64,000 bases of DNA. Source: Tritonibacter scottomollicae. GTDB taxonomy: Bacteria > Pseudomonadota > Alphaproteobacteria > Rhodobacterales > Rhodobacteraceae. Under the pieces are notes generated by a model. The model saw only the letters and a program-made list of their open reading frames with translations, ran no database searches and had not been told where the DNA came from. A program made the translations under genes and the position numbers. The DNA lies in assembly GCF_003003215.1 (NCBI RefSeq), contig NZ_PVUF01000009.1:1-64000 (forward strand). The letters are read 5' to 3'. This document shows, piece after piece, positions 24,268-33,371 of this stretch. Within the stretch, counting starts at the first letter, position 1, and each line of letters opens with the position of its first letter.

Positions 24268-25686
24268 ATGCAGCCCCATTTTGCCGTGCCCAACCTGGCC
24301 GTTCCGACCTTTGCCCCCGCTTCCGACGCGGGGCTTCCCCTGCACATCGTAACAGAGCGCACCCTGGAGGCTTGGCTGTCCCAGCAAGACGCTGCAACCG
24401 CAGGCTGGGCCCGCACCATGGGCTTTAGCGGCGCATGGGGTCAGGTGGTGGTGCTGCCCGGCACGGATGGCACCGCAAGTGGTGCTCTGGTTGGCGCAGG
24501 ATCGCCCAAAAGTCGCCAACGCCAGCGCTTCCTGCTCGCCGCGGCTGCCGCCAAACTGCCCGAAGGCACCTATGCGTTGGCCTCGGACCTGCCCGCCGAC
24601 TTGTCCCCCGAGGTCGAGTGCTTTGGCTGGCTGATGGCGCAATACGCCTTTGATCGCTATGCAAAAAATACGGGCGCCAAGGCCCGGTTGATGGCGCCCG
24701 AGGGCGTCGATGCCGCGCGGGTCGAGGTGATGGCCGCGGGAGAGACGTTCACCCGCACGCTCATCAATACTCCAGCCGAGGACATGGGTCCGGAACAGTT
24801 GCAACAGGCGGTCGAATCGTTGGCAGAGGTGCATGGCGCGACCGTCACGACCGTGGTCGGCGAGGATCTGCTGGCGCAGGACTTCCCGCTCATTCACACG
24901 GTGGGCCGTGCCTCTGATCGCGCCCCGCGTCTGATCGACATGCGCTGGGGCAGCGAGGGCCCGACGCTGACTCTGGTGGGCAAGGGCGTGTGTTTTGATA
25001 CCGGTGGCCTGAACCTCAAACCCGGCGCCAGCATGGCCTTGATGAAAAAGGACATGGGCGGATCGGCAAATGTGCTGGGTCTGGCGCATATGATCATGGC
25101 GACGGGTCTCAGGCTGCAATTGCGGGTGCTGATCCCGGCGGTGGAAAACGCCGTCTCCGGCCCTGCCTTCCGCCCCGGTGACATTCTGACGTCGCGCAAG
25201 GGGCTGACGGTTGAGATCAACAACACCGATGCCGAGGGCCGTCTGGTGCTGGCCGATGCGCTGGCGCTGGCCCAGGAAGACACCCCCGATCTGCTGATTT
25301 CCATGGCGACCCTGACCGGGGCTGCACGGGTGGCTGTCGGCGCCGACATTGCCCCGTTTTTCACGGACCGCGAGGGCGATGCGGTGACACTGGCGAGCAA
25401 CGCGCAGGACGCGGCGGACCCGGTCTGGCGGCTGCCGTTTCACGCCCCCTACGAGGCGATGATCGAGCCCGGCATTGCCGATCTGGACAACGCACCATCC
25501 GGGGGATTGGCCGGGGCGATCACCGCCGCATTGTTCCTGCGTCGCTTCGCCGGCGAGGCGCGCTACATGCATTTCGACGTGTTCGGCTGGTGCCCATCCA
25601 GCCTGCCCGCCCGTCCCAAAGGTGGCGTCGGTCAGGGCACCCGCGCGCTATTCCAGGCGCTGCCGGACATGCTGGCGCTGTCATGA
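24268..25686 (+). CDS. Leucyl aminopeptidase family protein (M17)
   Basis: A 472-residue cytoplasmic metallo-aminopeptidase that removes N-terminal residues from peptides. Metal and catalytic motifs are complete: KGVCFDTGGLNLKPG, MKKDMGGSANV and the family signature NTDAEGRLVLADAL, followed by SMATLTGAARVAVG. The ATG at 24268 has AGAGGA 8 bases before it; the open frame's earlier Met is not supported. It overlaps the next gene by ATGA. Pairing of an M17 peptidase with an NlpC/P60 hydrolase suggests recycling of cell-wall peptides; that is inference. Confidence 0.93.
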   Translation: MQPHFAVPNLAVPTFAPASDAGLPLHIVTERTLEAWLSQQDAATAGWARTMGFSGAWGQVVVLPGTDGTASGALVGAGSPKSRQRQRFLLAAAAAKLPEGTYALASDLPADLSPEVECFGWLMAQYAFDRYAKNTGAKARLMAPEGVDAARVEVMAAGETFTRTLINTPAEDMGPEQLQQAVESLAEVHGATVTTVVGEDLLAQDFPLIHTVGRASDRAPRLIDMRWGSEGPTLTLVGKGVCFDTGGLNLKPGASMALMKKDMGGSANVLGLAHMIMATGLRLQLRVLIPAVENAVSGPAFRPGDILTSRKGLTVEINNTDAEGRLVLADALALAQEDTPDLLISMATLTGAARVAVGADIAPFFTDREGDAVTLASNAQDAADPVWRLPFHAPYEAMIEPGIADLDNAPSGGLAGAITAALFLRRFAGEARYMHFDVFGWCPSSLPARPKGGVGQGTRALFQALPDMLALS

Positions 25687-26423
25687 CCCGTACCCGCATC
25701 GCCCGCCCGGTCAGCGATCTGTGCAAAGCACCAAATGGCGCGCGCGAGCGGCAATTGCTGATGGGCGATCACGCCGAGATCCTGTCGCGCCAGGACGGCT
25801 GGTGCCACTTGCGCGCAGAAAAGGACGGCTACACCGGCTGGGTCGCCGAGACGCATCTGGCGGAGCCGCTTCCCATGACCCATTGGGTCAGCGCGCCCGC
25901 CACCCATGCCTATGCGCAGGCGGACTTCAAATCACCGGAGCTGACCGCGCTCAGCCTTGGCAGCCAGGTTGCGGTACGTGGCACGCACGACCGCTTTGCT
26001 CAGACAGATCAGGGGTTCGTGCCGCTGGTGCATCTGTCCCCACTGGCGACCCGCGCCCCCGATCCGGTGACGGTGGCCGAAGCGCTTTTGGGCACGCCTT
26101 ATCTGTGGGGGGGCAATAGCCGCTTTGGCATTGATTGCTCCGGACTGGTGCAGCTTTCGTGCCATGCCTGCGGTCTTGAATGCCCCGGCGACAGCGGCCC
26201 GCAGGAGGCCTCTCTGGGCAGCGCTTTGCCCGACGGCAGCCCGTATGAGCGGGGGGACCTCTTATTCTGGAAAGGGCATGTGGGCTGGGTGCGCGACCCG
26301 CTGACACTGCTGCACGCAAATGCGCATGCCATGGCGGTGACTCTGGAACCGCTCCACGCGGCGATCACCCGCATCGTTGATCAGGGCGACGGGCCAGTGA
26401 CAGCGCATAAACGCCTGGGCTGA
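25683..26423 (+). CDS. NlpC/P60 family peptidoglycan endopeptidase with SH3-like domains
   Basis: A 246-residue protein with an N-terminal SH3-like part (residues about 5-120, with DGWCHLRAEKDGYTGWVAE) and a C-terminal NlpC/P60 cysteine peptidase domain. The catalytic triad is visible: C152 in GIDCSGLVQ, H199 in KGHVGWV and H211 in LLHANAHAM. Such enzymes cut gamma-D-glutamyl-diaminopimelate links in peptidoglycan peptides. No signal peptide is present, which fits a cytoplasmic role on recycled muropeptides. It is translationally coupled to the M17 gene. A tandem palindrome follows the gene. Confidence 0.9.
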   Translation: MTRTRIARPVSDLCKAPNGARERQLLMGDHAEILSRQDGWCHLRAEKDGYTGWVAETHLAEPLPMTHWVSAPATHAYAQADFKSPELTALSLGSQVAVRGTHDRFAQTDQGFVPLVHLSPLATRAPDPVTVAEALLGTPYLWGGNSRFGIDCSGLVQLSCHACGLECPGDSGPQEASLGSALPDGSPYERGDLLFWKGHVGWVRDPLTLLHANAHAMAVTLEPLHAAITRIVDQGDGPVTAHKRLG

Positions 26424-26470
26424 CCAAGCATCCAGGTTGCAGGGCGCGAAGGCTGTGCGATCAAGAGCGG

Positions 26471-26540
26471 TCGGATCGCGCAGCGATCCGATCCGGGCCG
26501 GGGCCGCGCGGGGGCCTCAGGCCCCCGCGCGGCCCCGGCC
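26471..26540. repeat. Tandem perfect palindromes with three-base loops
   Basis: Two perfect inverted repeats stand four bases apart. The first has 9-bp arms (26471-26479, 26483-26491; loop GCA). The second has 21-bp arms of pure G and C (26496-26516, 26520-26540; loop TCA). They lie between the converging NlpC/P60 and DUF2794 genes. There is no T run on either strand, so they are not textbook terminators, though the hairpin would be extremely stable. Confidence 0.9.
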
Positions 26541-26580
26541 ATCCCCCATAAAACCGTTGCGCGATGCGCCTCACGGGCTG

Positions 26581-26925
26581 TTACTCCACGGCGCGGATCA
26601 GTTTGCGCTCCAACACCCGCAGCACGGTCTTGAGGTCATTGCCGCGCTTCAGAATCTGGCCGTCCATCCCTACCACGGAATATTGCCCCTGCCGGTTGCG
26701 CAGCTTGGGACGTTTCTCGATCCGATAAAGAGGGTTTTCAGCCGTGCGGCGAAACACTGAAAACACAGCCATTTCGCGCAGGTGTGACAGGCCGTAATCG
26801 CGCCATTCCCCGGCCGCCACCATGCGGCCATAGAGCGACATGATCACGGAGAGCTCGCGCCGGTGAAAGGCGATCTGTTCAGACGGCGGCGGTGTCGGGA
26901 AGGACCCGGTGCTGTGATCGTTCAT
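26581..26925 (-). CDS. DUF2794 family protein
   Basis: A 114-residue protein matching DUF2794, an alphaproteobacterial family of unknown function. Conserved stretches seen are IAFHRRELSVIMSLYGRMVA, WRDYGLSHLREMAVFSVFRR and RPKLRNRQGQYSVVG. A much longer open frame extends upstream into the ArsR gene region, but the ATG at 26925 begins just before the conserved part. It follows the ArsR-type gene by 31 bases on the same strand, so the two may be cotranscribed. Confidence 0.88.
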   Translation of the reverse strand: MNDHSTGSFPTPPPSEQIAFHRRELSVIMSLYGRMVAAGEWRDYGLSHLREMAVFSVFRRTAENPLYRIEKRPKLRNRQGQYSVVGMDGQILKRGNDLKTVLRVLERKLIRAVE

Positions 26926-26956
26926 CTCTTTAACGTCGGGGCATTTGCGCCGTAAA

Positions 26957-27670
26957 TCAAGCCTCTTCACAGCTTTTCGATGTGGTCCCACGCGCCAGCA
27001 CGCCCCCCAGACCAAGCATCTCATGGAGGGCACGGTGCCCCGGTGCCGTCACCTCCAGCCCACGGCCGCGCACAGGGCGGCGAAGCCAGCCAGCCTCCAG
27101 CGCATGGGTGAGGATCTGCCGCCCCATCGGGCCTGCTATGTGCAAACGCCGCTCGGTCCAATCCATGCAGGGCCGGGCAAAGGGCGTGCGCCCGACATGC
27201 TCCGGCACCGTCACACCAAGCCCTGCCCAGACGGCGCCTGCAACCGGATGAAAGCCGCCTGCCTCTTCGCGCAGATGACCGCGCGCGATCAGCGCATCCG
27301 CAAGTGCCACGGCCAGCGGCCCGGCGAGGTGATCATAGCAGCTGCGCACCTCCGCGAGCCCGCCGGCCTTGCGGCGCTGTGCGCGGTACAGGCTGTCCAT
27401 GGGGGCAATCGCTGCCAATTGCTCCAGCGTGTGCGCCACCTCTGGTCCCGACAGGCGATGAAAAACACAACGCCCGCGCTTTTCCGCCACCACCAGACCG
27501 GCATCCTGCAACAGGCGCAGATGGGCAGAGGCCGTCTGCGGCGTGACCCCTGCGGCGCTGGCCAGTTCCTTGTTGGTGAAGGCGCGCCCCTCCATCAGCT
27601 CGCAGAGCATCCGGGTGCGGCTTGCATCCGCAATCGCCTGTCCGATGATATCAAAACGCGGTGTCGCCAT
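26957..27670 (-). CDS. ArsR-family winged-helix transcriptional regulator
   Basis: A 237-residue regulator with an N-terminal ArsR-type winged helix (residues about 5-90: IADASRTRMLCELMEGRAFT, ELASAAGVTPQTASAHLRLL, RGRCVFHRL) and a C-terminal region of about 140 residues (ARPCMDWTERRLHIAG, then GRQILTHALEAGW) that recurs in a subset of larger ArsR proteins. No metal-binding CxC pair is seen near the recognition helix; C173 in ARPCMDW could be a sensor but that is speculation. It may be cotranscribed with DUF2794. Confidence 0.86.
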   Translation of the reverse strand: MATPRFDIIGQAIADASRTRMLCELMEGRAFTNKELASAAGVTPQTASAHLRLLQDAGLVVAEKRGRCVFHRLSGPEVAHTLEQLAAIAPMDSLYRAQRRKAGGLAEVRSCYDHLAGPLAVALADALIARGHLREEAGGFHPVAGAVWAGLGVTVPEHVGRTPFARPCMDWTERRLHIAGPMGRQILTHALEAGWLRRPVRGRGLEVTAPGHRALHEMLGLGGVLARGTTSKSCEEA

Positions 27671-27853
27671 GCGCCGATCTTAGCGTCGATGCCGGGCGTT
27701 GCCCACGGCAAAGGCTTCGCCCCGCACCGAAGTCTTTGCAGCGAGAGCGCATTGATCGACCGCCGCACCACGGCTCACGGGCATCAACGGATCGCCCCCT
27801 CGGCCCCGAAGCCAGATGACGCCGGGATTGCGACCTGCGGTCTCAACCAGGCT

Positions 27854-28480
27854 TTAACCGGACGACGAGGCGCCATAGCGCGCGAGGAACATATCGACGG
27901 TCGCGTCGGCAACCCGGTTGATCTCGGCCTCCTCAACACCGTCGCGCAGATTGAAGATCAGACGCGGGAACAGATCCGCGCGCAACAGCGCCATCCATTG
28001 CTCGGCGGCCATGTCGAAATCCTCGATCTCCAACTCGCCGCGCGCCACCGCCGCCCGCAGGTAGTCCTTGAGCTTGTCACGCTCCACCTGCGGGCCGCTG
28101 GCGAAGAATTCTCGGCCCAGATCGGGAAACCGCTCGGTCTCTGCCACGCAGATGCGATAGATCTTCTGACCCACCTCGGACAGGATGACCGACAGGATAT
28201 GGCGTGCCAGCTGCGTCAACACCTGACGCGGCCCAGAGCCTTCGGGAATGTCCAGTTGCCGCGTTGCATGACGGGCGCATTCGCTGCGCGCCACCTCCAT
28301 GAACAACAGCCTCTTGTCGGGGAAATAACTGTAGAGCGTCGCCTTGGAGACCTCTGCCGCGCGGGCAATGTCATCGACACTTGCGCCTTCGAACCCATCT
28401 GCCATGAAGACCTTGCGGGCCCCCTCCAGCACCTGATCGAATTTCCGGCCCCTGCGCACGGCGGTTGCGCTTTGGTTCAT
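27854..28480 (-). CDS. TetR/AcrR-family transcriptional regulator
   Basis: A 208-residue TetR-type repressor. The N-terminal helix-turn-helix is clear (ARKVFMADGFEGASVDDIAR, VSKATLYSYFPDKRLLF), and the C-terminal part resembles the AcrR subfamily's TetR_C domain (RLIFNLRDGVEEAEINRVAD). AAGGAGG lies 12 bases before the ATG at 28480; an in-frame ATG four codons upstream directly abuts that site and is unlikely. It is divergent from an AEC transporter gene and is a natural candidate for its repressor. Confidence 0.88.
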   Translation of the reverse strand: MNQSATAVRRGRKFDQVLEGARKVFMADGFEGASVDDIARAAEVSKATLYSYFPDKRLLFMEVARSECARHATRQLDIPEGSGPRQVLTQLARHILSVILSEVGQKIYRICVAETERFPDLGREFFASGPQVERDKLKDYLRAAVARGELEIEDFDMAAEQWMALLRADLFPRLIFNLRDGVEEAEINRVADATVDMFLARYGASSSG

Positions 28481-28722
28481 CACCTTGTCCATCCTCCTTG
28501 CACGCAGCCGGGGCCGTCCCTTGCCCACTCATACGTGCTGCGTGACACATACACTCCAGTCCAGTTGCACACCTCCGAGGCCGTCCCAAGCCCCGATCCG
28601 TGCAATGGACCAGCATTAACGCACAAGCTGACAGCAGGAAAGCGACAGTGCCGTGTTCATGCGTGCAGAGCGCAGGCAAAAAGCCTTTTTCTTCTGGTCA
28701 GTTCAGGTTACCAATTCTGGAA
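28481..28722. promoter_or_regulatory. Divergent TetR / AEC transporter promoter region
   Basis: A 242-base gap between the divergent starts. Near 28530-28570 it contains ATACGTGCTGCGTGACACAT and the imperfect direct repeat ACTCCAGTCCAGT. No perfect dyad of TetR-operator type is apparent, so the operator cannot be fixed by eye. Confidence 0.35.
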
Positions 28723-29655
28723 ATGGCCGAGATTTTCTTTCGCACACTTCCGTTCTTTGCAATCATCGGCCTGGGCTACTGGGCCGGGCGCACGCGCTTT
28801 TTCACCGAAGAAGCCACCGCGTTCCTGACCAAGTTCGTGTTCTTCTTTCCACTGTCGGCGATGATTTTCCGCTTTGCCGCGAACCTGTCGGTGGCGGAAA
28901 TTTTCGATCCCAACCTGATCCTCGGCTACCTTGCAGGCACGCTTGGGGTTTATGCGGTGGCGACCGTTGTGGCGATGCTGCGGCGACAGGATATATCGAC
29001 CGCCGCAGTAGAGGCCCAATGCGCGGCGATCGGCAATGTCGGCTTTCTTGGCATTCCGATGATGGTGATCCTCTTTGGTGAGGCTTCCGTAGGACCGATG
29101 ATGCTTGTGCTCACGGTGGATCTGGTGGTGTTTTCCTCGCTGATCGTGGTGCTGATCAATATCCATCGCGGTGCGGGTCTGAGCCTTGCAACGCTGCGAC
29201 TGGTCGGCGTGGGACTGCTGAAGAACCCGATGATCCTGGCCATTGTGGCGGGGCTTGCATGGTCTGCCGGACAGGTGCCGATCCCGACGCCGATGAATGA
29301 TTTCCTTGCGATCCTGGGCGGTGCCGCCACCCCCGGCGCGTTGTTTGCCATTGGCGCGTCGCTGGCTTCGAAATCCGCCGAACGGGTGGAGGTCGCAGGC
29401 TGGCTCTCGTTTGCCAAGCTGGTGTTGCATCCCTTGGGCGTGGCGGCGGGCGTGTTGTGGCTGATGCCGGTTGCGCCGTTTTCTGCAGCGGTGGCGATTT
29501 CTGCCGCCGCGCTGCCGGTGGCGGGCAATGTCTACATGCTGGCGCAGCACTACGGCGTCGCACCGCAACGCGCCTCGGCAGCGATCCTGATCTCCACTGT
29601 GGTGTCGATCGTGTCGGTGCCGCTGGTGATCGCCTGGGCCAATACGCTGTTATGA
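28723..29655 (+). CDS. AEC family (auxin efflux carrier-like) transporter
   Basis: A 310-residue inner-membrane protein with about ten hydrophobic segments, matching the AEC family (FFAIIGLGYWAGRTRFF at the N-terminus, AAIGNVGFLGIPMMVILFG with the conserved asparagine, and a second half ending SAAALPVAGNVYMLAQHYG). Bacterial members export or take up carboxylic acids; the substrate cannot be predicted. The start at ATG 28723 begins the conserved region, although the frame is open further upstream. It is divergent from the TetR gene. Confidence 0.88.
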   Translation: MAEIFFRTLPFFAIIGLGYWAGRTRFFTEEATAFLTKFVFFFPLSAMIFRFAANLSVAEIFDPNLILGYLAGTLGVYAVATVVAMLRRQDISTAAVEAQCAAIGNVGFLGIPMMVILFGEASVGPMMLVLTVDLVVFSSLIVVLINIHRGAGLSLATLRLVGVGLLKNPMILAIVAGLAWSAGQVPIPTPMNDFLAILGGAATPGALFAIGASLASKSAERVEVAGWLSFAKLVLHPLGVAAGVLWLMPVAPFSAAVAISAAALPVAGNVYMLAQHYGVAPQRASAAILISTVVSIVSVPLVIAWANTLL

Positions 29656-29667
29656 GTTCGGCCGTAT

Positions 29668-29735
29668 GGCCAGACAGCGCCTGACCTTCCCCCGGGAAGG
29701 CGCTTCACGCCTCCCCAAGCTCAGGTGCTGCCCTA
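29668..29735. repeat. Intergenic repeat, diverged member of the 8301/57062 family
   Basis: The block contains CAGACAGCGCCTGACCTTCC, GGGAAGGCGCTTCACGCCTC and CCAAGCTCAGGTGCTGCCC, which align piece by piece with the repeats at 8301-8367 and 57062-57178. It is in the 226-base gap between the AEC gene and fghA; the rest of that gap is AT-richer and holds nothing else I can name. Confidence 0.7.
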
Positions 29736-29881
29736 AACACCAACCCAACCATTTGAAAAATGCGATCTTCAGCCAATTGAAACCTTCCGGCGCAAAAAGG
29801 GGTCAAGACGACGCCCCAGCACTGGATTAATACGCCCCATCCGGTTAGCGATGAGCCAACACCGATTTATGGAGGTCTTCG

Positions 29882-30727
29882 ATGGCAACTTCGATGGAAA
29901 CCCTGGCCGAGAACCGGGCCTTTGGCGGCATTCAGGGTGTCTACCGCCACGCCAGTTCCGCCACCAACTGCGACATGACCTTTGGCCTGTTCCTGCCGGA
30001 AGAGGCGACCGACGGTCCGGTGCCGCTCCTGTGGTATCTCTCCGGCCTCACCTGCACCCATGAGAACGCCATGACCAAGGCCGGCGCGCAGGCCTGGTGC
30101 GCCGAGCAGGGCATCGCCATGGTCTTTCCCGACACCAGCCCGCGCGGCGAGGGGGTTGCCAATGACGAGGCTTATGATCTGGGTCAGGGCGCGGGCTTTT
30201 ATGTCAACGCCACTCAGGACCCGTGGGCGCCGCATTTCCAGATGTGGGACTACGTGGCCGAGGAGCTGCCGGCGCTGCTGGCGGAGAACTTCAACCTCGA
30301 CATGGCCCGGCAAGGCATCACTGGCCACTCCATGGGCGGCCACGGCGCGCTGACGCTGGCGATGAACCTGCCGGGGCGGTTCCGCTCGGTCTCGGCCTTT
30401 GCGCCGATCTGCAACCCCACCGCCTCCGATTGGGGCCGCAAGCAGCTGGGCGCCTATCTCGGCGCGGACGAGAGCCTCTGGGCCAAGCATGACGCCGCGC
30501 TCTTGATGCGCGACGTGGGCTTTGATGGTCCGGTGCTGATCGACACAGGCACGGCGGACCAGTTCGGCGATCTGCTGAAGACCGAAGCGCTGGCCAGCGC
30601 CATCGCCGCGCGCCGCCAAGAGGCCAGCCTGCGGATGCAGAAGGGCTATGATCACAGCTATTTCTTCGTCTCCACCTTCATGGAGGAGCATGTCTCCTTC
30701 CACGCCGACGCCCTCTACCGGGAGTAA
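29882..30727 (+). CDS. fghA: S-formylglutathione hydrolase
   Basis: A 281-residue esterase-D type alpha/beta hydrolase that releases formate from S-formylglutathione in glutathione-dependent formaldehyde detoxification. The catalytic triad is S150 (GHSMGGHGAL), D226 (DTGTADQF) and H258 (YDHSYFF); the oxyanion region WYLSGLTCTHENAM and PDTSPRGEGV are also present. TGGAGG is 7 bases before the ATG. The partner formaldehyde dehydrogenase gene is not adjacent. It is followed four bases later by sthA. Confidence 0.96.
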   Translation: MATSMETLAENRAFGGIQGVYRHASSATNCDMTFGLFLPEEATDGPVPLLWYLSGLTCTHENAMTKAGAQAWCAEQGIAMVFPDTSPRGEGVANDEAYDLGQGAGFYVNATQDPWAPHFQMWDYVAEELPALLAENFNLDMARQGITGHSMGGHGALTLAMNLPGRFRSVSAFAPICNPTASDWGRKQLGAYLGADESLWAKHDAALLMRDVGFDGPVLIDTGTADQFGDLLKTEALASAIAARRQEASLRMQKGYDHSYFFVSTFMEEHVSFHADALYRE

Positions 30728-30731
30728 CACC

Positions 30732-32270
30732 ATGACCGCGACCCGTTCCAAGTTCGACTATGATCTGATCGTCATCGGTTCCGGCCCCTCCGGCCGGACC
30801 GCCGCCATTCAGGCCGCCAAGCTCAAGCGCCGCGTGCTGGTGATCGACCGCAAGGATCGCTTGGGCGGGGTGTCGGTCCACACCGGCACGGTGCCATCAA
30901 AGACACTGCGCGAAACCGTGCTGAACCTCACCGGCTGGCGCGAGCGCAGTTTCTATGGCCGCGCATACCGGGTGAAGGACCAGATCAAGGCCGATGACCT
31001 GAAGGCGCGCCTGCACATGACGCTCGACCACGAGGTCGATGTGCTGGAACACCAGTTCAACCGCAACCATGTGGATATGCTGGCCGGCATGGCGCATTTC
31101 ACCGGTCCCAACGAGGTCGAGGTTGAGGTCGAGGCAGGCGACACCACCCGCGTCACCGGCGAGAAATTCCTGATCGCCACCGGCACCCGCACCTATCGCC
31201 CCGACACCGTGCCCTTCAACGGCACCACCGTGGTAGACGGGGACGAGTTCCTCGAGATGGGGGAAATCCCGCGCTCGCTGATCGTGGTGGGCGCCGGGGT
31301 GATCGGGGTGGAATATGCCACCATGTTCTCGGCCCTGGATGTGCGGGTCACCTTGATCGAGCCGCGCGACACCTTCCTCGATTTCATCGACCGTACCCTG
31401 ATCCAGGAATTCACCCATCAGATTCGCGAAAACGGCGTCGATCTGCGGCTCGGCTCTCCCATCGAGAGCATCGACGACGAGGGCAGCCATATCGAGGTGA
31501 CGCTGGACAATGGCCGCCATATACGTGGCGAGATGCTGCTGTTTGCCGCCGGGCGCATGGGCAACACGGATCGGCTGAACCTCAAGGCCGTGGGGCTGGA
31601 GACCGATCATCGCGGCCGTCTCGAGGTGGAGCGCAAGACCTATCAGACCAAAGTGTCCCATATCTACGCCACCGGCGATGTGATCGGCCACCCGTCGCTG
31701 GCCTCCACCTCGCTGCAGCAGGGCCGCGTCGCCGCCTGTCACGCGATGGAAGTGCCCACGGTGCCCGAAAGCCCCTGGTTCCCCTATGGCATCTACTCGG
31801 TGCCGGAAATGTCCACCTGCGGCATGTCCGAAGAGGAGCTGAACGAGCGTGGGGTCCCTTACGAGGTCGGCATCGCGCGGTTCCGCGAGACCTCACGCGG
31901 GCATATCATGGGGCTGGAGCACGGCATGCTGAAGATGCTGTTCTCGCTCAAGACCCGCCGGGTGCTGGGGGTGCAGATCGTCGGCGAGGGCGCCACCGAG
32001 CTGATCCACATCGCGCAGGCGGTGCTGAACCTCAAGGGCACGGTGGATTACTTCGTTCAGAACACCTTCAACTACCCGACCCTGGCCGAGGCCTACAAGA
32101 TCGCCGGGCTGGATGCCTTCAACCGGATGCCGATCCCGGAGGCCTACAAGGACAAGAAGCCCGCCAAGCCCAAGAAAGCCCCGGCCAAGACGGCAGAGGC
32201 CAAAGCCGATAAGGCGGATGGCGAGACTGGCCAAGATGACGAGACTGGCAAGGACAAGGCCACAAAGTGA
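30732..32270 (+). CDS. sthA: Soluble pyridine nucleotide transhydrogenase (Si-specific)
   Basis: A 512-residue flavoprotein that transfers hydride between NADPH and NAD+, mainly draining excess NADPH. It has the FAD loop [16 protein letters not shown], and the position of the dithiol in related disulfide reductases reads [16 protein letters not shown] without cysteines, the hallmark that separates SthA from lipoamide dehydrogenase. The NAD loop [15 protein letters not shown] and the dimer-interface [16 protein letters not shown] follow. An extra tail of about 40 residues rich in Lys, Ala and Asp (after [14 protein letters not shown]) is beyond the normal end. GGGAG precedes the ATG at 30732. 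Four bases separate it from fghA, and it overlaps yaiI by GTGA. Confidence 0.92.
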   Translation: MTATRSKFDYDLIVIGSGPSGRTAAIQAAKLKRRVLVIDRKDRLGGVSVHTGTVPSKTLRETVLNLTGWRERSFYGRAYRVKDQIKADDLKARLHMTLDHEVDVLEHQFNRNHVDMLAGMAHFTGPNEVEVEVEAGDTTRVTGEKFLIATGTRTYRPDTVPFNGTTVVDGDEFLEMGEIPRSLIVVGAGVIGVEYATMFSALDVRVTLIEPRDTFLDFIDRTLIQEFTHQIRENGVDLRLGSPIESIDDEGSHIEVTLDNGRHIRGEMLLFAAGRMGNTDRLNLKAVGLETDHRGRLEVERKTYQTKVSHIYATGDVIGHPSLASTSLQQGRVAACHAMEVPTVPESPWFPYGIYSVPEMSTCGMSEEELNERGVPYEVGIARFRETSRGHIMGLEHGMLKMLFSLKTRRVLGVQIVGEGATELIHIAQAVLNLKGTVDYFVQNTFNYPTLAEAYKIAGLDAFNRMPIPEAYKDKKPAKPKKAPAKTAEAKADKADGETGQDDETGKDKATK

Positions 32271-32719
32271 GCGCGCTCTATATCGATGCGGATGCCTGCC
32301 CGGTGAAGGCCGAGGCGGAGCGCGTGGCCAGCCGCCACAAACTGCGGATGTTCGTGGTCTCCAACGGCGGCTTGCGTCCCTCGCAGAACCCGCTGGTGGA
32401 GAATGTCATCGTCGATGCGGGCGCCGATGTGGCCGACATGTGGATCGCCGAGCGTTGCGGGCCGGGCGATATCGTGGTGACCGGCGACATCCCCCTGGCC
32501 GCAAAATGCATCGAGGCCGGCGCCCGGGTGCTGCGCCACAACGGTGAGCGGTTCACTGAGGCCAATATCGGCCAGCAGCTGGCAATGCGCGACCTGATGG
32601 CGGATCTGCGCGCCGCCAACCCGCTTGGCATGGCAGGCGGCGGCAAGGGGTTTTCCAAGGCGGACCGCTCACGGTTCCTGGACTCGCTGGAACGGGAAAT
32701 CCGCGCGGCGAAAGGATGA
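32267..32719 (+). CDS. yaiI: YaiI/YqxD family protein (UPF0178, DUF188)
   Basis: A 150-residue protein of a widespread family with a PIN-like fold but unproven function. The family start [57 protein letters not shown] and the C-terminal [19 protein letters not shown] are all present. The GTG start overlaps the sthA stop, so translation is coupled. It is followed by a small ABM-domain gene after 6 bases. Confidence 0.93.
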   Translation: MSALYIDADACPVKAEAERVASRHKLRMFVVSNGGLRPSQNPLVENVIVDAGADVADMWIAERCGPGDIVVTGDIPLAAKCIEAGARVLRHNGERFTEANIGQQLAMRDLMADLRAANPLGMAGGGKGFSKADRSRFLDSLEREIRAAKG

Positions 32720-32725
32720 AGGGCA

Positions 32726-33034
32726 ATGACTGACATGACAGAAAGCAGTTCAGACGATGTGGTGCGCCTGAGCGGGCGGATGATCTGCGCAACCCCTGCG
32801 GATGTCGCGCTGATCAAAGCCAAGCTGCCCGAACATATCCGCCTGACGCGGAACGAGCCCGGCTGCGTCTCATTCGAGGTGCGACAGACAGACGATCCGC
32901 TGATCTGGAGCGTCGAGGAATGTTTCACGGGTCCGGCGGCGTTTGACCTTCACCAGACCCGCTCCCGGGCATCGGACTGGTGGCGTGCGACCCAGCACAT
33001 TCCGCGCGAGTATGAAGTTTTTGGTCTGACATAA
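32726..33034 (+). CDS. Antibiotic biosynthesis monooxygenase (ABM) domain protein
   Basis: A 102-residue single-domain ABM protein, similar to YgiN-like quinol monooxygenases. Conserved pieces are SGRMICATPADVALIKAKLP, RNEPGCVSFEVRQ, WSVEECFTGPAAFDLHQTRS and the C-terminal YEVFGLT. Such proteins form dimers; the reaction of this one is not known. It is likely the last gene of an fghA-sthA-yaiI-ABM run. The weak AAGGGCA site precedes the ATG by a few bases. Confidence 0.82.
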   Translation: MTDMTESSSDDVVRLSGRMICATPADVALIKAKLPEHIRLTRNEPGCVSFEVRQTDDPLIWSVEECFTGPAAFDLHQTRSRASDWWRATQHIPREYEVFGLT

Positions 33035-33371
33035 GCCCAGATCGCCACGCCAAACGCCGGGATCACGCCAAAGCGCCCCGGTTGGATCTCTCATCCCCGC
33101 TTTGATCCGGGATCCTGATCCCCAATGACAATCAACGGATCATCTAAGGTCTACTGTCCGATAAGGATGGCGGCGCCGCCACAGGGGCGGAGGTGACCGG
33201 GGGTATCCCCCCGCGTGCTCAACGTTATCTCTGCACTGCCCCCCAACGCGGGGGAGCCGGTTCCTGGTGTGTTGCCGAGTATTTTACGCCCGGCAGATGA
33301 TCGCGATCCACTACAACCTAAAAGACATGCCTCAGGATTTCGCAACCAGTGCGCACGGCCCGCATGCAACA

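Noticed and set aside
23920-25572. 550-codon minus-strand open frame
   Set aside because: It is antisense to the M17 aminopeptidase gene; composition is typical of shadow frames.
28600-28722. N-terminal extension of the AEC transporter from an earlier Met
   Set aside because: The extension has no hydrophobic or family-like sequence, and transporters of this family begin at the Met encoded at 28723.
26945-28828. 627-codon open frame on the plus strand
   Set aside because: It runs antisense through the ArsR and TetR genes, both with clear helix-turn-helix domains, and its own translation is featureless.
33199-33211. GGGGG-TAT-CCCCC as a possible terminator of the ABM gene
   Set aside because: It is 165 bases past the stop and has no T run on the plus strand; kept only as part of the repeat-rich gap.
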